The notes under the pieces were generated by a model that had not been told where the DNA came from, ran no database searches, and saw only the letters and a list, made by a program, of their open reading frames with translations. A DNA stretch of 64,000 nt from Sphingomonas alpina (lineage in GTDB: Bacteria > Pseudomonadota > Alphaproteobacteria > Sphingomonadales > Sphingomonadaceae). Shown one piece after another: positions 26,586 through 36,020 of the stretch. The translations under genes and the position numbers were made by a program. Numbering within the stretch: position 1 is the stretch's first letter; each line of letters starts with the position of its first letter. The stretch spans positions 3,534,001 through 3,598,000 of the forward strand of contig NZ_CP061038.1 of NCBI RefSeq assembly GCF_014490665.1, given 5' to 3'.

Positions 26586-26695
26586 AGGCGGGCTGGGTTG
26601 CCAATCCCGGCTGACCTGTCAACGTCGGGCCCATCCCATTCGGCGACCATGAGGGCCACCGGCTCGCGTGCCGCCGTAACAAGAGCAGATCCGCG

Positions 26696-27172
26696 ATGAC
26701 TCCTGTCCCCCTTGCCCCACTCGAAACCGGCCAGCGCATCGTCATGCATGTGGCAGCGCTGGTCCCGTCGCTAGCGCTCGCCGCCGGGGGATTGGCGGCG
26801 GGCTATGCCGCCCGCACCGAATTCGCCTGGCCCGGTTGGCCCATTGCGCTCACCCTCGGGCTGGTTGCGCTCTGGTCGCTGGTGGTCGCCCCGCGCCGGC
26901 GCTGGGCGGCATGGGGCTGGGCGCTGGATGAGAATGAATTGCATGTCGCGCACGGCGTCTGGACCAGAGTCCATACCGTCGTGCCGCTCGGCCGGGTCCA
27001 GCATATCGACGTGGCGCAGGGACCGCTCGAACGTGCGCTCGGCGTCGCGCGCCTCGTTCTCCACACCGCCGGCACCGCCCATGCCACCGTCACGCTACCA
27101 GGCGTGAGCCGCGCGACCGCCGAAAGCCTGCGCGATACCATCCGCGCCCATATCAAGGCCGAACAATGGTGA
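26696..27172 (+). CDS. PH-domain membrane protein (YdbS-like)
   Basis: Two hydrophobic helices in the first 65 residues (LVPSLALAAGGLAAGYA, LTLGLVALWSLVVAP) precede a bacterial PH domain (bPH2) with WALDENELHVAHGVWTRVHTVVPLGRVQHIDVAQGPLERALGVARLVLHTAG. It overlaps the next gene by seven bases and the two are a YdbS/YdbT-type pair. The biochemical role of such pairs is not established. Confidence 0.88.
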   Translation: MTPVPLAPLETGQRIVMHVAALVPSLALAAGGLAAGYAARTEFAWPGWPIALTLGLVALWSLVVAPRRRWAAWGWALDENELHVAHGVWTRVHTVVPLGRVQHIDVAQGPLERALGVARLVLHTAGTAHATVTLPGVSRATAESLRDTIRAHIKAEQW

Positions 27173-28737
27173 GCAACGCCGGCGTGGAAGAAGAACCGCG
27201 GCGCCTCCATCCGGCCACCATGCTGGTGGCGATCATCCGGGGTGCGCCCTCGACCTTGCTTGGCCTGCCGGCCGTGCTGGCGGTGACATCGAGCATGAGC
27301 CTGATGCTGGTGCTCGGGATCGCCGCCATCGCCTTCATCGGCGCCGCAGCGCTGCGCTGGATCGCGTGGCGCCGCTTCACCTATATGCTGACCGACGACG
27401 CGGTGGTCATCGAGAGCGGCGTGCTCGGCCGCAATCGTCGGACCATTCCCTATGAGCGCATCGCCGATGCCGGGATCGAACAAGGCCTGCTGCAACGACT
27501 GTTCGGGCTGGCAACCCTGTCGCTAGAGACCGGCGGGTCGGGACAGGACGAGGGCAAGCTCGACAGCGTGTCGGTGGCCGAGGCGGAACGGCTGCGCGCG
27601 GTGCTGCGCCGACAACATGCGGCGCCGTCCGGAGCGGAAGCGTCACAGCATCAAGCGGAACATCAGCCGGAGCACCAACCTGACCCCAAGGCCGTGCCCG
27701 GATCAGCAGCCGCGGTCCTGTTCGCAATGGACAGCCGGCGCGTGCTGCTTTGGGGTCTGTTCAACTTCTCGCTGGTGTGGATCGCGGTCGGGTTCGGTGC
27801 GCTGCAGTTTCTTGGCCCCGCACTCGGCTTCGACGACGAAACGCTGTTGCGGACCCTAGCCGCGCGCACCGGCATGATCGCTTCGCGTTCAAACGGGTCC
27901 GTGGCGACCGCCCTTGCGAGCAGCGCGGCGCTGATCCTGATACTCGGCGTGGCGGCCGGCCTGATCCAGACCATGCTGCGGGACCATGGCTTCACCCTGT
28001 CGGACGATGGCGGGCGCCTGCGCCGGGTGCGCGGCTTGTTGACACGCAGCGAGGCGGTGATCGCGCTGCCGCGTATCCAGCTTGCCGCGATCGACACGGG
28101 GCCGGTTCGTCGCCGGCTCGGCTGGCAGCAGCTGCGCGGCCAGTTGCTCGGCGGCGAGGGCGCGACCGGGCGCCAGGACCTGGCGCCGCTCGCGCGGCCC
28201 GACGAAGTCGACCGATTGTTGGCGGCGCTTCGCTTGAGCCGGGTCGATCCGGCTGACATGACTCAGGTATCGCAACGGCATGTATGGCGCGCCGTGCTGC
28301 GCAACGTCGCCCTCCCCGCTCTGGTGATCGCAGCGGCGGCACTGTGGAAGGTCGTCGCGCTGTTCGCCCTGCCTCTGCTCCTGCCGCTGCTGGGGATCGC
28401 GCTGTTGCGGCGCAGGCATCACCGGTACGCACTCAATGGCGACCTGCTCCAGGTCCAGCGCGGCGTGGTCGGGCGCACCTTATGGGTGGTGCCGATGGCG
28501 CGCATCCAGTCGATCTCGCTCAGCCGCGGCTGGATCCAGCGCCGCCTCGGCCTGGCCAGTGTGCGGATCGACACGGCGGGTGCCGGCCTGTTCGACGGCC
28601 CCGACATCCATGACCTGAATGCGCGCGATGCGCTCGCGCTGCTGGCCGAACTGACCCGGCGCATTCGCCGGGCGGGCTTGCCGGGCGCTGCTCCGCTTAC
28701 AGCGTCGCCAGCAGGAAGCGCGTCACCTCGCGATTGA
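27166..28737 (+). CDS. Tandem PH-domain membrane protein (YdbT-like)
   Basis: A 523-residue protein with three membrane-PH repeats: helices followed by bPH2 units at about 65-150 (FTYMLTDDAVVIESGVLGRNRRTIPYERIADAGIEQGLLQRLFG), 270-360 and 410-500 (RIQSISLSRGWIQRRLGLASVRIDTAGAG). Partner of the preceding YdbS-like gene. Its 3' end overlaps the convergent hydrolase gene by 41 bases. Confidence 0.88.
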   Translation: MVSNAGVEEEPRRLHPATMLVAIIRGAPSTLLGLPAVLAVTSSMSLMLVLGIAAIAFIGAAALRWIAWRRFTYMLTDDAVVIESGVLGRNRRTIPYERIADAGIEQGLLQRLFGLATLSLETGGSGQDEGKLDSVSVAEAERLRAVLRRQHAAPSGAEASQHQAEHQPEHQPDPKAVPGSAAAVLFAMDSRRVLLWGLFNFSLVWIAVGFGALQFLGPALGFDDETLLRTLAARTGMIASRSNGSVATALASSAALILILGVAAGLIQTMLRDHGFTLSDDGGRLRRVRGLLTRSEAVIALPRIQLAAIDTGPVRRRLGWQQLRGQLLGGEGATGRQDLAPLARPDEVDRLLAALRLSRVDPADMTQVSQRHVWRAVLRNVALPALVIAAAALWKVVALFALPLLLPLLGIALLRRRHHRYALNGDLLQVQRGVVGRTLWVVPMARIQSISLSRGWIQRRLGLASVRIDTAGAGLFDGPDIHDLNARDALALLAELTRRIRRAGLPGAAPLTASPAGSASPRD

Positions 28738-29650
28738 ACCGCTCGTGAAAGGCGGCGCGATCGAACCCCGGCGTGGCAGCGCAGATCACGGGAGCCGCAG
28801 CGGCGAGCGGCGCCGCACAGGGCGGCAGAAAATCGAAATGGTCAGCACCCGCGACGTCGTGGAATTCCGGCGCGCCAGGCAAGGCGTCACGCACCGGCTC
28901 GGCATACCAGGGCGCTGGAAGGACCCGATCGGCCCCGGCCTGCCACAACTGCACGGGCCGGGTCACCCCGACAAGGCCGCGCCGTGTGAAAGTGAAGCCA
29001 AGCGCGGGGGCCGCTGCGACAATCGCCTTGATGCGCGTGTCATGAATCCAGCGTGCGCTTTCGGCCCTGGCTGGGTGCGCCGCCATCAACTTGCAGTCGT
29101 AGAATGCCGGATGCAGCCGGCAATGCTCGGCCACGCGCGTCAGATCGGGCGTGCCACCCGCTGCGATCAGCACAGTAAAGGCGCCGGCCGAGAAGCCGAA
29201 CGCGCCGATGCGTTTCGGGTCGATTGCGGCGCGGCCCTCCCAGGTATCGAGCATATAATCGATCAGCACGGAAAGCTGGCGTGAGCGACCGGCCATGTCG
29301 GTGGTCCGGCTGCGGTCGCGCCAATTGTCGCCGCCATGGGTCAACGCAGCGACAATGAACCCGGCCCGCGCCAAGGCTTCCGCCATATCGTGATGACTGC
29401 GAAAGTCACCGCCAGTGCCGTGCGAAATAACCACCAGCGGACGCAGCCGCGCCGATAGGTCGCGTGGTGCCCAGATACCGGCCTCGATTGCGGGCGCGGT
29501 ACCATCGGGCAGGACGTAGCGGGCGAAGGAGATCGTATCGGACGCCGCTGCTACCGGCGGCGGAGCCTGAGGCGTTCGAGCCGATACGGCGTCGGGCGTC
29601 GGGGACGCGGACAACATGGCAAGTGCGACGATCAGGGGCGGGATGGGCAT
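28697..29650 (-). CDS. Secreted alpha/beta hydrolase (dienelactone hydrolase/PAF-AH-like)
   Basis: Periplasmic esterase-like enzyme of 317 residues. A signal peptide covers about 24 residues. The fold shows the oxyanion region VVISHGTGGDFRSHH, the nucleophile Ser in FGFSAGAF, an Asp in AGADRVLP and the His in AGADHFDFL. Start at 29650 (MPIPPLIVALAML) is chosen because upstream extension is Arg-rich. Substrate unknown. It is divergent from the LytTR gene at 29825. Confidence 0.85.
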   Translation of the reverse strand: MPIPPLIVALAMLSASPTPDAVSARTPQAPPPVAAASDTISFARYVLPDGTAPAIEAGIWAPRDLSARLRPLVVISHGTGGDFRSHHDMAEALARAGFIVAALTHGGDNWRDRSRTTDMAGRSRQLSVLIDYMLDTWEGRAAIDPKRIGAFGFSAGAFTVLIAAGGTPDLTRVAEHCRLHPAFYDCKLMAAHPARAESARWIHDTRIKAIVAAAPALGFTFTRRGLVGVTRPVQLWQAGADRVLPAPWYAEPVRDALPGAPEFHDVAGADHFDFLPPCAAPLAAAAPVICAATPGFDRAAFHERFNREVTRFLLATL

Positions 29651-29824
29651 CGGGGGATTTTCTCCGGAGTGACGGGACTGGCGGGTGGTGACCCCGCGCC
29701 CGCCCGTCGGCCAGCGCGTCTGCGCGAACCGGCGAACGGGTTCGCGATCGGGCGAACGGTCGCTGGCCTCCGCTTCTGTTGCCATCTTCCGGCTGTGCAT
29801 CATCGCGTCCCGGTCTAGAGTCCG

Positions 29825-30619
29825 GTGATGGACTCGGCGGGCACATGGCAAAAGAGCTGGCACAAGGTAGCGACGGGCGTTGCCGTATCGACCCTGCTGG
29901 GCGTGGCGCTGGGCGCGATCGGGCCGTTCGGCAGCTATTTCAACGCCATCCTGCCGGTCCGAATCGCTTATTGGGTCGCCTGTCTGTGGATCGGCTGGCT
30001 GGCGTTCGGCATCGGCGTGCCGTTCCTGTCGGCCTGGGCCGGTCGCCGCGCCCTCCCTGTCTGGCTATGGGCGCCGCCCGCCATCGCCATCCTTGCCGTC
30101 CTGCCCGCCATGGCCAGCCGGATACTCGCCCTCCGGCTCTGGCCGATGATCGCGCGCGTAAGCTGGTTGGAATGGTATGGCCAGTGCCTGCTGCTCAGCG
30201 CGCTGGTCACCCTCGGCATGCTGTGGCGGACGCGGCCCCTGGAACGCGGCGCGATACCCGGCACACCCCCCGATATCGAACCCGATCCGGCCTCGGCCGA
30301 TCCGCGCGATCGCCTGCCCGCGCATCTGGGCCGTGACATAAGGTGCCTGCAGATGGAGGACCATTATGTCCGGGTACACACCGCGCATGGCTCGGCACTG
30401 GTGCTGATGTCGCTCTCCCAGGCGATCACCGGGTTGAAGGATGTCGAGGGCGTGCAGACGCACCGGTCATGGTGGGTCGCGCGATCGGCCATCACCGGCA
30501 TGGTCGAGGACGGGCGGAACCTGCGGCTCAGACTGGACGGCGGCCTGGAGGCGCCGGTGTCGCGCGCGCGGGTCGGCCTGTTGCGCGACGCCGGCTGGCT
30601 TGCGTCCGCCGCCGTCTGA
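29825..30619 (+). CDS. Membrane-bound LytTR-family regulator
   Basis: Four hydrophobic helices occupy the first 135 residues (VATGVAVSTLLGVALGAIG to LLLSALVTLGMLW). A LytTR DNA-binding domain covers about residues 165-255 (RCLQMEDHYVRVHTAHGSALVLMSLSQAITGL, TGMVEDGRNLRLRLDGGLEAPVSR). There is no receiver domain, so the membrane part probably senses directly. GTG at 29825 and ATG at 29828 are equivalent starts. Divergent from the secreted hydrolase, a possible target. Confidence 0.9.
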   Translation: MMDSAGTWQKSWHKVATGVAVSTLLGVALGAIGPFGSYFNAILPVRIAYWVACLWIGWLAFGIGVPFLSAWAGRRALPVWLWAPPAIAILAVLPAMASRILALRLWPMIARVSWLEWYGQCLLLSALVTLGMLWRTRPLERGAIPGTPPDIEPDPASADPRDRLPAHLGRDIRCLQMEDHYVRVHTAHGSALVLMSLSQAITGLKDVEGVQTHRSWWVARSAITGMVEDGRNLRLRLDGGLEAPVSRARVGLLRDAGWLASAAV

Positions 30620-30777
30620 CCATGGCCCCCCGCGATCCCATGCGGGTGCCGCTGGCGCCACTGCATCGCCGCGGATATGATCCTCCCCGGGGCAATCGGG
30701 TTGCGGGGAAGGATCGTCATGGACGGATCGCACAGAGTGCGGACATCGCTGTGCGATCAATAGGCTTGAGCCTCGCC

Positions 30778-32181
30778 ATGCCCCGCGCGATCGGCAAGCG
30801 CATCACCAGTCCCCGCTTCTCCGATCCGGCACTGGCATTCCATTGGCCGGCCGCCATCGCCTTTGCCGCCCTCTGCTTCGCGGTCAGCTATCCGGGACGG
30901 CTCAACCAGGACTCGCTCTACGCGGTCATCACGATGACCGCGCGCGGCGAGCTCGGCAACTGGCACTCGCCGACGCTCGGCTGGCTGTGGAGCCTGCCCG
31001 GCGGGCTGCTCGGGCAACCGGCCGGCGCGCTGCTGGTCCAGTCGCTGCTGCTCGGCCTCTTCGCCGGCTTCCTGCCGCGCGTACCGCCCACGCCCCGGGG
31101 CCGGCTGACGCTCGCGCTCGAGCTGCTGCTGCGCGTGGTGCTGGCGGGGAGCTTCGGCTCGATCGGCAAGGATGTCGCCACCCTCGGCGCGCTGCTGATC
31201 CTCGTCCAGCTACTTCGCCATGCCTTGCATACCCGGCTCAGCTATGTGCCTGCCGCCGCACTCGCGATACTGGTCATGCTCGTACTGCTGATCAAATCGC
31301 CCAACTTCCTGACCTTCGTGCTCGGTATTGCTCTGCTGCTGCCCTTTTTCCTGCACTCGTTCAGACTCTATGCCACCATCGTCACGACGACCCTGCTGCT
31401 TGGAGCACTCGCCGTGCCGCTGAACCGCGCGGTCGATGCCCATCTGTTCGGCGCGAAGGACATGCATCCCGACAAACAGCTGGTGATCTTCGACCTTGCG
31501 GCGATCTCGCTGCGCACTGGGGCGAACGCCTTCGCCAAGGTACCCGGCTGGCCGACGGCGCAGCTGCCGCCGGTCGCAAGCTGCTTCCTGCCCAATATGT
31601 GGGATCCGTTCGCGCCCTGGGGACCCTGTTCCGGCTATTCCGCCGCCTATGATCGGCTCGACGCGCCGCTCAAGCGCCGCTGGGCGCTTGAAATCCTCAC
31701 CCACCCGCTCGCCTATGCCGGGCACCGGCTGAGCTATGCGGGATATCTGGTGCGCTCGCAGGACCATGCGAGCTGGGGCATCGCCGGCGACGCGGTCAAT
31801 GATGCGGCCTCGGCAACGGCATTGGCGGAACGGCGCGAGATGATGGCGCGGCTCCATGCCAACCGCCCGGTCCAGCTCTGGCGGGCGGGCCCCGCGACCG
31901 CAGCGTTCCAATGGCTGGAGGTGCATCTGCTGCGCTATCCGAAAATACAATCGGTCGCGCTGGTCGGTTCACTGGCGATATTGCTGTTCGGCTGGCTGCG
32001 GAGGCGCACGGACGTCAGGCTCGGCGCGCTACTCCCGGCGGCGATCGGCCTGGGCAATTTCGGCATGCTGCTGGTGTTCGGCGTCGCGGATCCGGCACGC
32101 TATCTGCTGCCGACGGTGTGCCTGTTCTATGTCGCGCTGCTTGCGCAGCTTGCGCCGGGATATGAGCGGAAGGGAGTGTGA
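30778..32181 (+). CDS. Polytopic membrane protein, GT-C-like
   Basis: A protein of about 467 residues with 10-12 hydrophobic segments and an early loop SYPGRLNQDSLYAVITMTARGELGNWHSPTLGWLW carrying Asp and His residues, as in GT-C glycosyltransferase-like proteins. A soluble loop at about 255-360 contains several Cys and Trp. The start is uncertain: ATG 30778 (MPRAIGKR) is used, without a good ribosome site. It overlaps the next small gene by four bases. Function not assigned. Confidence 0.7.
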   Translation: MPRAIGKRITSPRFSDPALAFHWPAAIAFAALCFAVSYPGRLNQDSLYAVITMTARGELGNWHSPTLGWLWSLPGGLLGQPAGALLVQSLLLGLFAGFLPRVPPTPRGRLTLALELLLRVVLAGSFGSIGKDVATLGALLILVQLLRHALHTRLSYVPAAALAILVMLVLLIKSPNFLTFVLGIALLLPFFLHSFRLYATIVTTTLLLGALAVPLNRAVDAHLFGAKDMHPDKQLVIFDLAAISLRTGANAFAKVPGWPTAQLPPVASCFLPNMWDPFAPWGPCSGYSAAYDRLDAPLKRRWALEILTHPLAYAGHRLSYAGYLVRSQDHASWGIAGDAVNDAASATALAERREMMARLHANRPVQLWRAGPATAAFQWLEVHLLRYPKIQSVALVGSLAILLFGWLRRRTDVRLGALLPAAIGLGNFGMLLVFGVADPARYLLPTVCLFYVALLAQLAPGYERKGV

Positions 32182-32678
32182 TCATGTTCAATGCGCTGCT
32201 TGTCCTGATCACGACCGCCCAAGCTGCACCGGTGCCGCAACCAGCCCCGCCGGCACCGGAGATATACACCAATCTGGTCAGTCGAGAGAATTATCGCCGA
32301 CGGCTGCTCCACGACTGCATGTCGCCGTCGGGCGCAACGCTCGTCGCGGACGACTGGGTGCGCGATCGATGGCTCAACTCCCCCGATGCCCAGCGCCGCC
32401 GGGCAATGCAGCGCGAACTCGCTGATGGCGCCGCGACCGAACCACTCGACCTGGCGCGGCTCGAGCGGGCAATCACGGAAGAGGCGCGGGAGGATGCCCG
32501 GCGGGCCACCGCACGCGCCGAGCGGAAGATCGCACTCCTCCGCAGCCTCTCGCTCGCCGACCAGGCGATCCTCGCGCGCCGATTCGGCTATGTGCCAAAG
32601 AAACCGGGGCCGTCTTGCGAATTGCCGACCGGCGCCGACGCGGTCGACCGAGATCCGCCCAAGGATACCGCACACTGA
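32178..32678 (+). CDS. Secreted hypothetical protein, 166 aa
   Basis: A short signal peptide (MFNALLVLITTAQA) and Pro-rich linker are followed by a charged helical region rich in Arg and Ala (LARLERAITEEAREDARRATARAERKIALL), probably coiled. It is translationally coupled to the membrane protein upstream (overlap GTGA) and so probably belongs to the same operon. Family not recognised. Confidence 0.65.
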   Translation: MIMFNALLVLITTAQAAPVPQPAPPAPEIYTNLVSRENYRRRLLHDCMSPSGATLVADDWVRDRWLNSPDAQRRRAMQRELADGAATEPLDLARLERAITEEAREDARRATARAERKIALLRSLSLADQAILARRFGYVPKKPGPSCELPTGADAVDRDPPKDTAH

Positions 32679-32765
32679 TTTCCTGTGATCCCGGGCGCCA
32701 ATGGCGGTTTACTTAGCCGCCGGACTCGTCTGCTATTGCCGGACAGGAAACAGGGAGCGTGCGGG

Positions 32766-34844
32766 ATGACGACGGGGTTGCGGAACGGAACATGGCGGCG
32801 CGTGCGCCTGGCGGCGCTGCTCATGCTGGCCAGCACCGGTGCCTGGCCAGTGGCCGCCGCCGATCCGCCGCCCTTCGCCATGAACGAGGAAGTGCGTACC
32901 GAGGTGCGCGCGATGCGCGGGATCGCGCTGGCGCCCGACGGCCGCAGCGTGCTCGCCGCGATCACCGAGACCACCGCGAACGGCGGCTTGCCGCATCTCT
33001 GGCTGCTTGCGCCCGGCGCAGCGCCGCGCCAGCTGACCTTCCGCACCGGCGAACGCGGCGAAAGCGAGGGGCGCTTCCTGCCCGATGGATCGATCTTGTT
33101 CCTGGCGACACGCGACGGTGCCCGCGCGCTCTACCGCTTGCCGACCGCCGGCGGCGAGCCCGACCAGTTTAAGCTCGGCAAGGCCGGCACGGCCCTGACC
33201 GCGCGCTGGAACGGCGCGGCAATGAAGGACGCGCTGCCCGTCTCCGGCTATGCCGTATCGCCCGATGGCCGCACCATTGCGCTATGGGCCGAGGATCCGG
33301 AAACGGCGGAAGTGAAGGCGCGGCGCGAGCGCAAGGATGATGGCTATGCCCATGACATTCCCGACCACCGCACGCATCTCTATCTGGTCGACACCGCGAC
33401 CGGTGCGGCGCGCGCGGTGCCGGTCGGTGGCGTGTTCAGCACGGTCGACTGGTCGTTCGACGGCGCCGATCTGGTCGTCGCGACCGATCCTGATTCCGAC
33501 GAGACCGGGCCGGATGCACGCTTCTGGCGGATCGATCCGGCCACGCTGGCGGTGTCGCCGATCGATGTGCCGCGTACCGCAAAGGGCGTTGCCTTCCTCC
33601 CCGGCCGGAACCGGCTGGTCTATACCGATCAATGCGCCGACGATGCCCCCCCGCGTTGCAACGACCTGATCGTGAAGGACCTGGGGAACGGACAGGTGAA
33701 GAACCTGACCCGCGGGTTCGATGGCGAAATTCCCGGAGACTATGAGATATTGCCCGACGGCGACCTGCTGATGGCGATCGGCGTACACACGCGCACCCGG
33801 CTGGCCCGCATGTCGACTCGCACGGGCGCGGTGAGCTGGATCGAAACCGGCCAGCCGGTCGCCTTCGCCCCCGCCACCAATGCGCGCCAGAGTGGCTGGG
33901 CATTCCTCACCGCCGGGCCGACTCAGCCGACCACGGCGATGCTGCTGCCCCGCCTCAATGCGAAACCGGTCGCGCTGGCCGCGCCCGCCCTGGTCCCGGC
34001 GCGCTGGCCCAAAGTGCCGTCGCACCTGATCAGCTGGCAGAATGAAGGGCTGACGATCGAAGGCTTGCTCTATCTGCCCACGATCGCGCCAGGCAAGAAA
34101 GCGCCGCTGGTGGTCAGCATCCATGGCGGCCCGGCCGGTCGTTTCCAGGACGGCTATGACAATCTCGTCCAGATGCTGGTCGCCGAAGGCTGGGCGGTGT
34201 TCCAGCCCAATATCCGCGGCAGCACCGGCTATGGTGCAAAATTCACCGCGGCGAACAAGAATGATATGGGCGGAGCCGATTACCGCGACGTGATGACCGG
34301 CGTGGATGCGGTGCTCAAAAGCCATCCGCTCGACGCCAGTCGCATGGCGCTGATCGGCTATAGCTATGGCGGGGAAATGGCCGGCTTCGTCGTCGGCAAG
34401 ACCGACCGGTTCAAGGCGATCGTCTCGGGCGCGCCGGTGATCAACCAGTTCAGCGAATATGGCACGGAGGACGGCAGCTTCTACGACCGCTGGTATTACG
34501 GCAAGCCGTGGATCAACTTCGCCGATGCGTGGCGCCAGAGCCCGTTATCGACCGTCGCCACCGCCAAGACGCCGTTCCTGCTGCTGCAGGGCGACAAGGA
34601 CGTCACCGACCCGCTCGGCCAGTCGCTCGAAATGTACCGCGCGCTGAAACAGACCCATGTGCCGGTCGCTCTGGTCGTCTATCCGCGCGAAGGCCATGGC
34701 GAGACCGGCGGCAATTTCCGCGCGATGGTCAGCCAGGAGCCATGGCACGGCGTCGATCTGCGCCGCCGTATGTTCGGTTTCCTGCGCGCCGCCTTTGCCG
34801 GGGAACCTGACCCGCTCGCGGCGGCGCGCAAGGATGTACCATGA
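32766..34844 (+). CDS. S9-family prolyl oligopeptidase-like peptidase
   Basis: Secreted serine peptidase, about 692 residues. A signal peptide ends near AVAAA. An N-terminal seven-bladed propeller of WD40-like repeats (SEGRFLPDGSILFLATRDG, VSGYAVSPDGRTIALWAED) precedes the alpha/beta hydrolase domain with oxyanion region SIHGGPAGRFQDGYD, nucleophile GYSYGGEM, Asp in GDKDVTDPLG and His in REGHGETG. It is an acylaminoacyl or dipeptidyl peptidase-type enzyme, probably periplasmic and used in peptide scavenging. A REP hairpin follows. Confidence 0.92.
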   Translation: MTTGLRNGTWRRVRLAALLMLASTGAWPVAAADPPPFAMNEEVRTEVRAMRGIALAPDGRSVLAAITETTANGGLPHLWLLAPGAAPRQLTFRTGERGESEGRFLPDGSILFLATRDGARALYRLPTAGGEPDQFKLGKAGTALTARWNGAAMKDALPVSGYAVSPDGRTIALWAEDPETAEVKARRERKDDGYAHDIPDHRTHLYLVDTATGAARAVPVGGVFSTVDWSFDGADLVVATDPDSDETGPDARFWRIDPATLAVSPIDVPRTAKGVAFLPGRNRLVYTDQCADDAPPRCNDLIVKDLGNGQVKNLTRGFDGEIPGDYEILPDGDLLMAIGVHTRTRLARMSTRTGAVSWIETGQPVAFAPATNARQSGWAFLTAGPTQPTTAMLLPRLNAKPVALAAPALVPARWPKVPSHLISWQNEGLTIEGLLYLPTIAPGKKAPLVVSIHGGPAGRFQDGYDNLVQMLVAEGWAVFQPNIRGSTGYGAKFTAANKNDMGGADYRDVMTGVDAVLKSHPLDASRMALIGYSYGGEMAGFVVGKTDRFKAIVSGAPVINQFSEYGTEDGSFYDRWYYGKPWINFADAWRQSPLSTVATAKTPFLLLQGDKDVTDPLGQSLEMYRALKQTHVPVALVVYPREGHGETGGNFRAMVSQEPWHGVDLRRRMFGFLRAAFAGEPDPLAAARKDVP

Positions 34845-34959
34845 GGCGGGTAAGGCATCCGGGCCTATCGGCATCGGCCTGAGTTGCGATCGGGCGGCGC
34901 TTCAGCACAACGGGATCAAACATCAGAGCGATTTCGTGCTGAGTTGCCCACCCCCCTTC

Positions 34960-35046
34960 CGTTCGCTCCGAGCTTGTCGAAGGCTGCTCTTCTCTCTCCG
35001 ACGCAGGACAAGAAGGACGGTGCTTCGACAAGCTCAGCATGTACGG
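34960..35046. repeat. REP-like palindrome, copy 3
   Basis: Arms CGAGCTTGTCGAAG and CTTCGACAAGCTCAG lie between the convergent ends of the S9 peptidase and the small secreted protein at 35455. It shares the loop sequence AAGAAGGACGGTGC with copy 2. Confidence 0.85.
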
Positions 35047-35098
35047 GGAAGGTGTTTCCGGCCAAGCCGATGGCGCACCAAGCATCGGTGCGGCCTGC

Positions 35099-35296
35099 TG
35101 GCTGTTCCTGGCTGTTATTTCGGGAAATGAATTTTACTGGCTGTTAAATTGGATTTTCCGGCCAGAATATGTAGCTATTTTAGTATCTTGCAGGGGTCTG
35201 GCTGTTCCCGAATAACAGCCAGGTAACAGCCAGCATAACAGCGAACGGAACAGTCAGGAACAGCGAGCACGCTGGCTGTTCGGGCCGGAACAGTCA
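35099..35296. repeat. Array of eleven TGGCTGTT octamers
   Basis: Octamers TGGCTGTT occur at 35099, 35109, 35138, 35199 and 35273, and complementary AACAGYSA octamers at 35214, 35225, 35237, 35249, 35259 and 35289. Several neighbours are 10-12 bases apart, one helical turn. Two copies form a 9-bp inverted repeat around CCCGAAT (35198-35222). The stretch is AT-rich and the gap 34845-35454 contains no gene. Confidence 0.8.
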
Positions 35297-35454
35297 GCAG
35301 CAAAAAGTCTTCCAGTCATGAGAAAGAGCGCGGGCGAAAAGCCCGAAGGCTTCGCGCCCGCGACCGCTCTCCCACGATCATTCGTCAGGTTGAATCGACG
35401 GTCAAAGTCATGCCGCACCCTGGCCGTCATTTGTCCCGGATGTGCGGGGTCGGC

Positions 35455-35796
35455 CTATTCCGTGCCCGGCTTCCAGTCATTGTCGACCATCTTCCAGCCC
35501 GACTCGCTGTCCTTCTTGTCGGCCATATGGGCCTTTGCGTCGGCAGCGCTGGCGCTCGCCCAGCAGATCGCCTGTCCGCTGATCCCCGGCACTGTCTTGG
35601 TCAGATATTTGGAATAGGCATCCGCGGTCGCCTTGTCGCTCGGTCCCTGATAAATCGAGGAGAAATGGATCTGCTCCTTGTCGTAATCCTTCAGGGTGCA
35701 ATAGGCGAAGGCGCCGGTGCCACTCGCCTGTGCCGGTAACGCCACGCCGGCACCCATCGCTATTGCCAAACCGGCCACGGCCATGATCCTGATCAT
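35455..35796 (-). CDS. Small secreted protein, 113 aa
   Basis: A signal peptide ends at PAQA; the mature 90 residues contain two Cys (AYCTLKDYDKEQIHFSSIYQG and QAICWASASAADAKAHM) and no known motif. ATG 35796 is preceded by GGGAGA at about nine bases, which favours it over 35811. The flanking octamer array lies downstream of its stop. Function unknown. Confidence 0.7.
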   Translation of the reverse strand: MIRIMAVAGLAIAMGAGVALPAQASGTGAFAYCTLKDYDKEQIHFSSIYQGPSDKATADAYSKYLTKTVPGISGQAICWASASAADAKAHMADKKDSESGWKMVDNDWKPGTE

Positions 35797-36020
35797 CGCA
35801 TTCTCTCCCATCCGTCGATCTTTCGACTCCGGGTGATTTTACTCTCTTGAGGATGGCACTCAAGAGGCGGTGGCACCGATCCGACCGTATCATGTTCCCA
35901 ACCCCCGCTCGATGACCGCGCTCGATTCAACCCGGTCGATTCTGCGCCCACACCAGCATTGCGGAACGTCGCTATCGGGATCCAGCACGATCAGGCTGGC
36001 CATCAGATCAAGGATTTGCC

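Noticed and set aside
35099..35296. CRISPR array
   Set aside because: The repeated unit is eight bases, occurs in both orientations and has no constant-length spacers; no cas genes are present.
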